This document shows positions 38,185 through 48,953 of a stretch of 64,000 nt of DNA, in pieces. The notes under the pieces are model-generated. The model did no database searches, was not told where the DNA came from, and saw nothing but the letters and a program-made list of their open reading frames with translations. Each line of letters starts with the position of its first letter. Position 1 is the first letter of the stretch. The stretch spans positions 49,402,336-49,466,335 of the forward strand of contig CM048849.1 of the NCBI GenBank assembly GCA_026545225.1. The letters are read 5' to 3'. The position numbers and the translations under genes are program-made. This DNA comes from Cornus controversa. Lineage: Eukaryota; Streptophyta; Magnoliopsida; Cornales; Cornaceae.

Positions 38185-39059
38185 TTTAGTTAAATGAGTC
38201 AAATACAAACATTACATATTTAATTAATGTGTTAATTCAGATCAACACGATTACGACTCAAATACGATTAAATCAAATTCAAACACTTATCTCATGTCAT
38301 GTTTGAGTTGTGTTAACATATAGTGTTAAATATTGCCACTCTTTTAAGATGAACTCTTGTTGTCTTGATCTGATGAGGATGCGGATTTTTCATGGGAATG
38401 CTCTTAAAATTGACTTGCTCTTAAAATCAATTGGAAGGATTAGAATCTCTTATTATATATGTATATTTGGATATAGGTATTCGAATGTCTTTATTGTAGA
38501 GTTTGATCGTCGTTGTTGTCATTTGTCCCTTGCTATAATTTAACCTATTTGATGTGAAAGGGGTTGATTTACACCCAAAACTGCTTTGATTATTCTAAAA
38601 TCATTGGAAGGATTTAAGTTCACATTTATTATTTAAGATAATCGCAAAGGATTTTAGAAGAGAAAAATAAGAATGAAAAAATCATCAACTCAATATTAAA
38701 GTGTTATTTGTCCCTTGTTGAAAGTTAGAATTTTGGTTGTCAAAGGGGGTAATTTGTAACTTTTCATAAACTGAGGGATGTTTGTTATCAAAAAATAGTT
38801 GATGTAGGGTATTTTGCATCTTTTTGATAGCACATGAGGGTTTACTGCAATTTGGTCAAGAATTAAACACAAATTCAAAATTCAATTTTTTGTTATACGA
38901 GTTAATCTTCAACTCTAATCTAATTTATCTCACCTAATTCAAATCAAATACAAACATAATGTTTCCCATCAAAAAGTTTGAAAAAGCTCTATATTGGATC
39001 TTTCCATTGATTAAATTCAAAGGCAAAATTTAATTGAAATTGTGAAATGAATATTATTT

Positions 39060-41470
39060 ATCAAATTTAGCTTAGAAGAACATAGTATCTTTAGTGAGAA
39101 TAGATGAACATATATATATATATATATTAGGGAATGCAAGGAATAAAAATGTATTAAGATAAATGTAATTAAGAAGGGCTTTAAGAAACAAAATCTCAGT
39201 TGAGATTTGAAAATGTTTTGGAAAAGAATGAAATGTCTTAGCTAGGGGTGCACAAAGAACCGTGGAAACCGGAACCGAGGGGAACTGTACGGAACCGTGA
39301 CTACGGTTCTGGTTCCGGTTCCAGGACCAGTAGAACCGTACCAAACTGGAACCGTTGGGGATAACAGTTCCTTAGAACTGAACCGGAACTGTGTTATATT
39401 AAATATGTGTGTATATATATATATATAATATAATAACTATATATAATATATATATATATACATTATATATAATTATTATATGTAATGTATATATATATAT
39501 AATATAATAATTATATATATATATATAAGGTGCCATTTTTATATTGTAGGTCTCACATTTATTTAATGAATATATATATATTTTTTGTATTTTCAAGTTT
39601 CATTGAAAAAAAAATAAAAAAAAACCTAAGGAACCGCGGTTCGGAACCAGAACCTAACCGAGAACCGCGGTTCGGTTCCTCACGATTCCAACCCTTAACG
39701 GTTCCGGTTTTGAAAATTAGAAACCGTTGGTAACGGTTCCGGTTCCACCAAGAACCGTGGGGAACCGTACCATGTGCACCCCTAGTCTTAGCTAACAAAA
39801 TTATTTAATAAGATAATAAATAAAATGGGCAATTATTACAAGAGATAATGCATCTTAGAATCAAGGAGATTTATGTATGTCTTTACATTCTCCCTCAATT
39901 ATATTGGTGATTGCGACTCTAAGATTGGCACGTGCATAATTGAATCGAGCAATCAAGAAGACCCTTAGTGCGAGAATTGACCAATTGAGCATGACTAGGA
40001 ACAAAGAGCATTTGTGAGGCATCGCGAGCAACATGTTTTCGGATAAAATGATAATTTATACGTGCTTTGTACGACCATAGAGAACTGGATTGGAAACAGG
40101 ATACGTGACACTGATATTATCACAAAATAGAGTGGGGGGTTGTGGAGAAAAATACTAAGTTTACGAAGCAGGACTGAAACTAGTATAGTCCACAATATTA
40201 GTTGTTAGGGCACAATATGCAGCCTCAGTGGAAGATCAAGAGACTATTGGTTGCCTTTTGGAGCTCCAAATAATAAGATTAGAACCAAGGAAAATAAAAT
40301 TGCTGGAAGTGGAGTGACGATCGTCTTGAGAGCCAGCCTAAGCAGCATCTGAATAGGCAAAGAGATGCATGTCTTTGATAGGAACCAAACACAAGCCAAA
40401 CTAAATTATACCTTTCACATACCAAAGAATTCATTTCAAGACATCATAGTGAGCCTAGGTCGGAGCATGCATAAAGAAAGATACTTGATTCATGATATAA
40501 ACAATATTATTCTATGTGATGGTGAGATATTGGAGCTTGGCAACTAGTTGCCAAAAAGAGTATGATCTACAAGAAGAATGCCATCATCTTTAGAGAACTT
40601 AGAACCCAAGATGAATGGAATAGCAAGAGGTTTGGCGCTTATCATGCCACCATAGTCAAATAGAGAAAGAACATATTTGGATCAAGTGTAATAGACTGAG
40701 AAGAGCAATGTACCCTTACATTGAGAAAATAAGGGAACCAAGATCCTTTATATTGAAATGTTGGCCGATATAAGTGATCAAATTTTGGATGTTGATCATG
40801 TCACTTCTGGTTATAATAATATCATTAACATAGATAAGAATATAAACACAACAGACATCTGTTTGGTGAAGAAAAAGAGAGGTATCAAAATTGCAAGCAT
40901 GAAATCCCATAGTACCCAAAATTGTGCTAAAACAAGAGAACTACACTCAATGGGATTGTTTAAGACCATATAAAGCCTTAGTTAGTTTGCATACATGGTC
41001 TGGTCTCGAAATATCTGTAAAACCAGGAGGTTGCTACATATAAATGATGTCAGTAACTTCACCAAGCAAAAATGCATTTTTAACATCTAATTGATGGAGA
41101 GGCAATGAGAAAGTGGAAACCAATGATAAAATGAATCAAATTATGAGGTGTTTGACAACGAGATTGACTAAAAGTTTTATTAAAATCAACCCTGAGTTGT
41201 TGATGTTTTTCCTTAGTAACCAAGTGGACCTTATCTTAGTCAATAGTACCATACATGTTTGATAAGAAATACCCATTTATATCCAAGAACATTCATGCAA
41301 TCCAGTAGCGAGAAACAAGAGTTCTCTTTAGCCATAACCATAGCCTCACACCTAATTTTTTTATCATACCATAGAGGCTAAAGAGACAAAGTGATACCAA
41401 AGAATGAAGTGGTACAAAGACAGTGGGTAAACGCTAAAATGAAAAAGAAAGACCAATAAAGAGGTTGTAG
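39060..41470 (-). mobile_element. Decayed Ty1/copia element (RT, RNase H, 3' LTR)
   Basis: On the minus strand, despite frameshifts and stops, I can read the reverse transcriptase region around 41150-40716: LDVKNAFLLGEV, HVCKLTKALYGLKQS, and YVNDIIIT where YVDD is usual, so one catalytic Asp is changed. RNase H follows around 40350-40000 (AYSDAA, SKRQPIVS, STEAAYCAL). A purine tract GAGGGAGAA at about 39888-39897 directly precedes TGTAAAGACATAC, the start of a 3' LTR at 39887. That LTR is split by a hAT MITE and continues to about 39060. Gag, integrase and the 5' LTR are not seen. Confidence 0.8.
39243..39784. mobile_element. hAT MITE nested in the copia LTR
   Basis: Perfect 12-base inverted ends TAGGGGTGCACA / TGTGCACCCCTA are flanked by a perfect 8-bp duplication GTCTTAGC (39235-39242 and 39785-39792). 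Both subterminal zones consist of GGAACCG / CGGTTCC repeats pointing in both directions. The centre is a long TA-rich run. It is 542 bases long with no coding capacity. Confidence 0.92.
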
Positions 41471-41955
41471 AGGTATAAAATGGGTAAGTTAAAAACAATC
41501 TCAAATAAGGTAAATCAAATACTTCCAAAAATTTCTAATTTTTTACTTCCCTTCTAAAATCCCACAAGTTTTGAAATTATTTTTGGAATCTAATTTATAT
41601 CAAATCATATCACCGTCTGTGTTTTGAAGCAAAGAATATTTAATGTCTTCAAGAAAGATGCTAAGGTTTATTGGAGTCTGATCCACTTCGCTTTCTTCTC
41701 TACTAAATTTTATCGCGGCTTTATTTCGATTTTTTCTTTTTTTTTCATTCATCTATATGTTTATATATATCACAGTAATGCATACACAGATTCACGTTTC
41801 TGGATTAACAATATCTATATTACAAGGATACATACACATATCTATACACAACCCTTATGTATATCATGGTTGGTAAAGTGCAAATAATACCCCTCGATTT
41901 TTCATATAGTGTATATTGCAAACCTATATAATGAAATGAATATATAACCTACTTT

Positions 41956-42218
41956 TGTTGCAAAAATTAACAGAAAAGAAGATCAAACACTCAAGCAAAG
42001 ACACACAGATTTACAAATTTCATCCAAAATCTAGGACTACGTCTTTGGTGTTGTAGGATTTCACTATGATGAGAAAAATGTGATATAATTACAGAGAGTT
42101 TAGGCTGTATATACTGGCACCTCTTAGGGCTACATAACAAGTGTGAAAATACTAAAATACCCCTCCAAAAATGTTGGGTCAATGTGTACAGTATAATCAT
42201 ACTTCACATGTCCTATCA
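41956..42218 (-). repeat. 3' LTR of the copia element
   Basis: This 263-base LTR lacks a roughly 100-base block present in the other LTR. The purine tract AAGTAGGAGA lies next to its inner end (42219-42228). Confidence 0.9.
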
Positions 42219-42315
42219 ATCTCCTACTTGGAGACTGATAATATCAATTCACAAACTCCCTCATGCTCATGTCCTAAACCATAGCAAAATACCGCAACAA
42301 CTATCTTCTCTGTCC

Positions 42316-43180
42316 TCAAGCTCGAACACTAACTGAAGCTAAGCATAACTTCAGTTTCTTAATAGTCACTGTCTTGGTTAACATATCTGTTGGATTTTGA
42401 CTTCCATGGATCTTCTGAAGTGATAACACCTTGTCATCGAAAAGCGAACGAATGAAGTGGTACCTTAACTGTATATGCTTCATTTTGGAATGATACACCG
42501 GATTCTTAGCAAGATGAATAACACTCTGACTATCATTGTATAGAATATTATTCTCTCATACCCAGTAGTACTCTTCCTATTATTCATATCACCATCCAAG
42601 TCTGAATCAACATAACCCTACAACACAATACCCAACCCTGTGAAACATAATGATATATTTGTGGTACCCTTCAAGTATCTAAGGATCCATTTTACTGCCT
42701 CCCAATGTTGTTTGCCTAGATTACTATATACTTACTCATAACTCCCATTGTATGTGCTATGTCTGGCCTGGTACAAATCATGACATACATCAAGCTGCCA
42801 ATAGCTGAAACATATGAAACATTTGTCATGTGTGCTCGTTCCTCTTCTATCTTAGGTGACTGCTCCTTAGTTAGTCTAAAATGACTAGCTAATGGGGTGC
42901 TCACTGATTTTGCATCTTGCATACTGAACCAATTAAGAACCTTTTTAACATACTTTGCTTGTGACAACTTTAGAGTACCACCCACTTTGTCCCTGCAAGT
43001 CCTTATGGCAAGAATCTGCTTTGCATCACTTAGATCTTTCATTGTAAAGTGCTCAGACAACTGTTTCTTTATATTATTAATCTTATTAAGGCTTGAATCT
43101 GTAATCAATATATCATCCAGATACAAAAGCAAAATAATATAACTGCTATCAAACCTCTTTATATAGCCAATCTATCTTTG
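42316..43180 (-). pseudogene. Copia reverse transcriptase C-terminus and RNase H end, degenerate
   Basis: LLYLDDILIT at the start of the 43132-42716 frame is the YxDD box. It is followed by LSEHFTMKDLSDAKQILAI and ...TRPDIAHTMGVMSKYI. The 42498-42316 frame gives HIQLRYHFIRSLFDD, the end of RNase H. Upstream, the reading jumps from WVYRIK..SKRYK straight to YLDD. About 100 or more residues of the polymerase core are therefore deleted, and RNase H is also shortened. Confidence 0.85.
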
Positions 43181-43659
43181 TAGCGCTTGCTGCCATTATG
43201 TTCTTCCTTAATCCGGTAAACCCACTTTTTATGTAAAACCTTCTTGCCTTTTAGTAGCTCAGTTAGCTCCCATGTCTAATTTAACATGAATGAGTCCATC
43301 TCATCCTGCATAGCTGACTCCCATTTGGTTGAATCATCAACCTGCATTGCTTTATCATAACACTCTGGCTCACCACTATTAGACAATAACAAATAGTGTA
43401 AAGAGGGTGAATACTGCTATTTAGGTCTAAAAATTATGGAAGATTGTCTCACTGCAGTCGTAGGTGTGCCTTGTTCCACATGTGGAACTATATTTTCAAT
43501 ATTATTCTGAATTCTCCTTTGCACATCATCTTCAGTGATTTTCTCCAACTCACAAACCTATCACTTTCATCATGAGCATCTGTATCAATAGATTCTATTG
43601 TTGATCTGTTCTTATACATTACTTTCTCATTGAATATGACATATTTATTTCTAATAATC

Positions 43660-44340
43660 TTTTGATTTTGATCATTCTAGAATCGATAACTAAACTCATC
43701 AGTGCCATATCCAATAAAGGTACATTTTCTGGACTTTGGATCATACTTGCTTCTAGCATCAGAACTTATGTGCACATACGAAACACAACCAAACACTTTC
43801 AAATGTGAAAGGTTTACCTCTTTTCTACTCCAAGGCTCATCTAGTAAGTCTCCATCTAAAGGAACAGAAGGCCCCCGATTGATCAAGTATGCTGCAGTAT
43901 TAACTATATCAGCTCAAAACATTTTAGGCAACCCAACATGTATCCTCATACTCCGAGCACACTCATTCAAGGTTCTATTCATGCGCTCTGCGACACCATT
44001 TTGTTGTGGTGTCCAGGAACAGTTTTCTCTATTCTGATCCCACTAGTAGCACAAAACTTTTTGAAGTCTCTATCGTCATACTTACTCCCATCATCATACC
44101 TCAAACACTTTATCTTCAGTCCTGTTTCATTCTCCACTATGGCCTTCCACTTCTTGAAAATGTCAAATATATCAGATATATTTTTTAGAAAATAAACCCA
44201 TACCTTTCTTGTTGAACCATTGATAAAGGTAACATAATATGATGAGCTGCCAAGAGATGAAACTGAAGAAAGTCCCCACACATTTGTATGAACCAATTAT
44301 AATTTTTCTATCTTGGGTTTCCTACCAGCCTTTGAAAAAA
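43660..44340 (-). pseudogene. Copia integrase, degenerate
   Basis: The 44296-43979 frame holds HTNVWG, YYVTFINGSTRKVWVYFLK and CLRYDDGSKY (the DxG region) and reaches VPGHHNKM. Continuation frames include the RLN-type spacing and WSRKEVNLSHLKVFGCVSYV (43830 area). Frames shift at least twice, so no intact integrase is possible. Confidence 0.85.
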
Positions 44341-44677
44341 TGACCATTTTCTGTTTTCCAAAGATGCAATTCTTGCACAAATCAATTTTCACTGATTGAA
44401 TTCCTAACAGTTTCCCCTTTGATAGAAGTATCTTCATCCATTTCTCACTCATATGACCCACCTATGGTTCCACGGGTTTGAATCAACGCCTGAATCAACA
44501 ACTGCAATGACATTCCTGGTGTTTGTCGTCAGGTAGAGAGTACCGATCTTACTTCCATGAGCCACAACCATGGCTCCTTTGGTGATTTTTCACAAACCAC
44601 CCACAAAGTTTACTACAGCCCTTCGTCATCAAGTTGTCCCATATAAATCAAGTTTCTCTTCAAACTAGGAACATGTC

Positions 44678-44884
44678 TCACATTCTGAATCTTCCAAACG
44701 ATCCCATTAGATTGCTTGATCCAATATCTCCCTCACCCACAATATTCAAAGGTTCATCATCAGCTAAATAAACCTTCCCGAAATCACCATTAACATAGTT
44801 TTTCATGATTTTATGATATGGAGTAGAGTGAAGCGATGCACTTGAGTTAAGAATCCATGACTCAACCGGACTATCCACGCTCAA
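44678..44884 (-). pseudogene. Copia protease remnant
   Basis: WILNSSASLHSTP stands where copia proteases have WILDSGAS.H.T. The catalytic Asp and the Gly of the DSGA motif are both replaced, so the protease would be inactive. It is preceded by the end of gag. Confidence 0.8.
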
Positions 44885-44998
44885 AATCAGAGCGTTAGCA
44901 ATATCCTCCGTGACTGCGTTTAGAGATTCCTGCTCCCCTTTGCCATTTTTCCTTGGTGCTTGACAGTCTTTCTTTGAATATCTATTCTTTCTGTAATT

Positions 44999-45700
44999 TC
45001 AATAATTGCCAAAATTTTTTCCAGTATTCTCTTTAATTTTGGATTTTGATTTACTGCAATCCGCGCTTGTTCTTTCAGAAGTTCTTCCTCTGCTCTTTGT
45101 ATTTAGTACAGATCCAGATGGTTCGCCTATTTCATTCATGTGAATTTCTTCACTGAGAATCAAGTCTCGAACATCATCAAACTTCAATTTCCCTTTTTCA
45201 GAAGAACTGCTCACTACTGTAACAATACCGTTCCATCTTTCTGGTAAAGAGGATAATAGAATCAAAGCCCTAATCTCATCATAAAAATCGATTTCCATAT
45301 AGCTCAATTGAGTCATAGTTGTGTTGAACTCGTTCAAATGGTTTGCCACTGATGCACATTCTGACATCCTCAAATTGAATAAACGTTGTATCAAATATAC
45401 TTTATTGGGCGCAGAGAGTTTCTCATACATATTTGTAAGGGCTGCCATCAAACCTGCCGTTGTCTTCTCCTTCGCTATGTTGAAGGTGACGTTGCGAGAC
45501 AGTGTCAATCGAATAACTCCTAGAGCCTGTCGATCAAGAATAACCCAATCAGCATCTTTCATGTCTTCTAGTTTCGTTCCTGAAAAAGGCTGATACAGAT
45601 TTTTCTGATACAGATAATCTTCAATCTGTATCTTCTAGAACCCAAAGTCTATTCCATTGAACTTTCCTTCGATCTTGATCTTTCCCTCTTCTGCACCCAT
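44999..45700 (-). pseudogene. Copia gag, interrupted
   Basis: The likely start is ATG at 45700 (MGAEEGKIKIEGKFNGIDFG), followed by a stop codon. A 187-codon open stretch from 45562 holds the copia gag (UBN2-type) core: MYEKLSAPNKVYLIQRLFNL, HLNEFN and LLSSLPERW. The C-terminal part is rich in Ser, Lys and Arg. No CCHC zinc knuckle is readable. Confidence 0.85.
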
Positions 45701-45734
45701 TGCTCCCACTTGAACTTGTGGCTCTGATACCAGT

Positions 45735-46096
45735 TGTTGCGAAAATTAATAGAAAAGAAGATCAAACACGCAAGTAAAGACACACAGATTTATATGGTTC
45801 ACCCAAAATTTAGGGCTACGTCATTAGTATTGTAGGGTTTTACTATGATGAGAAAAATGAGATACAATTATAGAAAGTTTAGACTATATATACAGGCACC
45901 TTCTAGGACTATATAACAAGTGTGAAAATACCAAAATATCCCTCTAAAAAATTCGAATCGGAGGCAAGCGCTCGAACCCTCGCCTTTAGGTAAGGGGTCG
46001 TTGCCCCCTGCAACCCCCCGCCAACTTACAGTGAAGTTGGATCCGCAAAGTTGGGTCAATGTGTATAGTATAATCAGGCTTCACACTTCCTATTAA
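45735..46096 (-). repeat. 5' LTR of the copia element, with extra block
   Basis: This 362-base LTR is 99 bases longer than its partner because of a GC-rich block at about 45950-46052 (CGGAGGCAAGCGCTCG, GTCGTTGCCCCCTGC). The neighbouring text AAAAA and GTTGGGTCAATG is continuous in the other LTR. Confidence 0.9.
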
Positions 46097-47386
46097 CTTT
46101 TACTTTGAAAAAATGTTGCACAGATATAGATAGTGACCAAAAGTTTGTCTTTAATTTCCAAAATACCCTTCAGTATATCATACAGGGTCCAAAGCAAAAA
46201 AATCCATGAAGTGTATTCGAGTATTGATTAACACGTAATCGATCAATCACTACTTGAAATGGATCTTTTGCTTAGAGCAAATGTTTCAAATGTTGTTGGA
46301 AATTTTTGCTCCCATTGGATCATTTGTATCTATATGCAATTATGCATTAGGATTTCGATTCATGAATCTATCGGATCAAATGTGGAAGAGAAGGCTTTGG
46401 ATTTTGACGAATAGTCATTGTATTGTGTCACTTGTTGAGTTGGAGGAAATCAATCGAGACAAGGATCCGGCTAAGAAGCTTTGGATTCCTCGAGTAAGTT
46501 TTAGCTAGTTTCCTTCTCCTAACCATGCAAATTATATAAGATTTTCACATATAGAATTAGAGTGTAGATCGAGAGTTCAGTTCCTCTCTTAGCCATGCAA
46601 ATTATATAAGATTTTCACATATAGAATTAGAGTGCTGATAGAGAGTTCAGTTCGACAGTCGGCCAACTCACAACTCCAACAGTTTCATGTGAGTGGATGA
46701 CATGACATCTCTCGCATAAAAAATAGTCGAAGTTGTGTAACACTAGGACCACGTACAAATCATTTTTCATAGAATTAATTAATATGAACATAAAGTGTTA
46801 GTTTACTTCTCCTGTACTGGCAAAGCTTTGTGGTATATGTTTAATTTCTTGATCATGGCTTCTTCAGGTACAAAAATGATATGAAGATTTAATAGATATA
46901 AGTGGGATGAATTTGTGTGGAAGTGGAAGGCCATAGTGTAAGAGCTGAAGAAATATGCAAGTTGGAACAAGCGCACCAACATGCATCGATCTCTTTCACT
47001 TTAAGATTCCATGCCAAACCACCATCCATGGTAGGTCCAAACTCCCTCCTGTGTATCAACCCATGTGACTGCCAGTCCAAAAAAGCACATACCTCCACCA
47101 TTTCTATATAATTCTAGTTTGTCTTGTATAAATCAATTGTATTAAGAACTGACATCATGACTATACGACATAACTTATTAATATATACGTGAACAAGTGG
47201 ATGGATTAGAAAGAATGTAGTGCTGAGTGGGCATCCATATCCTGAAAAGCTACTATAGAACAAAAATCATCAAATGATGGCCTTGGATAAGTAAAAGAGA
47301 TGAGAAAAAAGAAAAGCAAAAGCGAAAAGCTAGCAAAAGGTCTTCCTTCACAATAGTATTATAATATGTCACTTCCCTTGCTTTTT

Positions 47387-47421
<35 letters not shown>

Positions 47422-48735
47422 GAATCTCTTGTGCTCAGTGGTGTTTGGAGGAATTCTTTGGCATGATTTCCCACTAAGCCACCCAACAAAAAGACGACGG
47501 ACTGCTATTCCGGATTAGACTGATTAGTGTAGCAAAATAATTAACTAATAAGTAATTACTATTAGCTTTTGATATAAAAAAAATTAAATAGAATTGTGAA
47601 GAAAATCTCAAAGTTGAATTTTTTATTTTATTATTTTTACAAAATTGGTATAATGGGATGATTCAAATCCGTCCCACACCCTTCTAGTACAGGGAATGAG
47701 GGAGAGTCTCAGAAAAGCTCATCTTGAACTTGTTTCCTTGCCATTGCTACATGGATTAAAGCATACAAGAATAATAACTAATAAGCATATTTGATCAAAG
47801 AAGATTTATATTATACTCGGTGTAAATATATGAAATGAATTTGTACTTTGTATGTATAACATGTAAGTAAGTGTTACTGTACGTGTATAAAACATAAGGT
47901 TTAAATTCATCCAGTATACTTATAGTGAGTGTATTGTAAACGTAGTAGTAAGATATTGGACTGTATCTTTGTTCTCACGTTTTGTACACTCTCGCTCTTG
48001 TGCTTCACACCCATTTCCTATGTTATATCATTCTGATCTTCAATTGGACGAAGGAATAGATGCAGTCAACTGTTTCTTCAACCTTTTTAAATAACTAAAA
48101 TAAAAGTGCCAAAAAGAGTATGAAAATGAGGTGAATTTGAAAAAATAAAAAAAAGTAGCTTACCGTACTTTTTCTCTCCTCTTAGTTGGGGAATTTATAG
48201 AATTTATTCAACCGAATAGGAACTCAAAAGATAACACTAACAAAAAAAACAATACCTTGAATAAATAATAAAATAATACAAATAGAATGACCAACATTTT
48301 TACATTAATGAATGAAAGAACTGCCATGAAATTATATACGCAATTTATATTTACAACACATAAAATTAATAATCATACTTTGAACATGAATACATCAAAC
48401 AATATGAATATAATAACAATATTAATAATAATTTAATTATATTTTTATTAAAATATTTCCATCAGAAGGTTTGGAACTTGAGGGTTCAACCGTTTAAGTT
48501 TTGGTAAAGTGAAATTGATTGTGTGAATTTCTTGTTAAGTTAAAAAAAAAAAAAGAGAAATAAATAAATAAATAAATAGGAAAAGGAAGTTCATCCCCCA
48601 ACGTGTTCGTTGCCGCAGCGACACACAGATAATTTTAATAAGCATATTTTGACTGGTTTGTTTGCACTTAATTTTCAATTTTTTTTTTAATTTCTAAATG
48701 TTATGTTTTAATATAAATTCCAAAATAAAATAAAA
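46097..48735. other. Intergenic DNA between copia element and RNase H2C
   Basis: There is a tandem pair with a 70-base period at 46512-46651 (both copies hold CCATGCAAATTATATAAG). A TC microsatellite lies at about 47391-47420. The frames at 46254-46508 and 46889-47111 have no recognisable similarity and I leave them uncalled. The remainder is AT-rich with short TAAA runs. Confidence 0.65.
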
Positions 48736-48770
48736 GCGCGGGAAAAAGTTTTGACAGATTTAGGGTTCGG
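48736..48770 (+). promoter_or_regulatory. E2F-type site and telo box upstream of RNase H2C
   Basis: GCGCGGGAAA at 48736-48745 is the reverse complement of TTTCCCGCGC, a full E2F consensus. TTTAGGGTT (about 48760-48768) is a telo box in inverted orientation. Both lie about 170-205 bases upstream of the coding start. In plants this pair is common in genes for DNA replication and cell cycle. Confidence 0.7.
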
Positions 48771-48935
48771 CAAGACTGTTCGTCCCGTTGTGCGTTCTCT
48801 GGTTCAATGATCCCCAAGACATTATAACCAAGGTCCTCTGAACTTTATCCAAGAGCCCCAACACACAAAATCATTAGGGCTTAGTACTCATTGGAGCGCA
48901 AGGTAAGATTGGTGAGGGTGAGTGAAGTCATATCC

Positions 48936-48953
48936 ATGGATGGATGGGGATAG
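48936..48953 (+). promoter_or_regulatory. Overlapping start codons in three frames
   Basis: ATGGATGGATGG holds ATG at 48936, 48940 and 48944. The first opens a five-codon frame (MDGWG, stop TAG at 48951-48953). The second is the RNase H2C frame. The third opens another short frame with a TGA stop. All three have the same -3 T and +4 G, so initiation should be divided unless leaky scanning favours the middle one. Confidence 0.75.

Larger units (their letters stand above)
34538..38345. mobile_element. Old MITE-like element split in three by two nested insertions
   Basis: Removing the two insertions described next leaves 34538-34700, 36320-36490 and 38194-38345, about 490 bases. The pieces share the same character (ACACGA, ATAACTCGTTTGATAAATGAGTC, ATTAAATGGGTAAC). 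The outer ends AAGGATGACAATTCG and AAGAGTGGCAATATT (the latter reverse-complemented) are roughly inverted. The family assignment is tentative; the splitting is well supported by the target duplications. Confidence 0.6.
41956..46096 (-). mobile_element. Ty1/copia retrotransposon with both LTRs and target duplication
   Basis: LTRs are 41956-42218 and 45735-46096 (plus-strand ends TGTTGC...CTATCA or CTATTA). ACTTT flanks both sides (41951-41955 and 46097-46101). On the minus strand the site just inside the 5' LTR is TGGTATCAGAGCC (45732-45720), the initiator tRNA-Met primer site. Domains in order are gag, protease remnant, integrase, reverse transcriptase and RNase H, all on the minus strand. 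The LTRs differ at roughly one base in seven by eye, so the insertion is old. The coding region is broken in several places. Confidence 0.93.

Noticed and set aside
39399..39596. 65-codon frame rich in Tyr and Ile
   Set aside because: Translation of a TA dinucleotide run inside the hAT MITE.
45720..45732. tRNA-Met-like sequence
   Set aside because: It is the primer-binding site of the copia element, not a tRNA gene; no cloverleaf surrounds it.
46254..46508. 84-codon plus-strand frame
   Set aside because: No recognisable similarity and no supporting exon structure; nearby DNA is repeat-derived.
46889..47111. Overlapping frames of 64-70 codons on both strands
   Set aside because: Nearly equal openness on both strands and no known motif; most likely chance.
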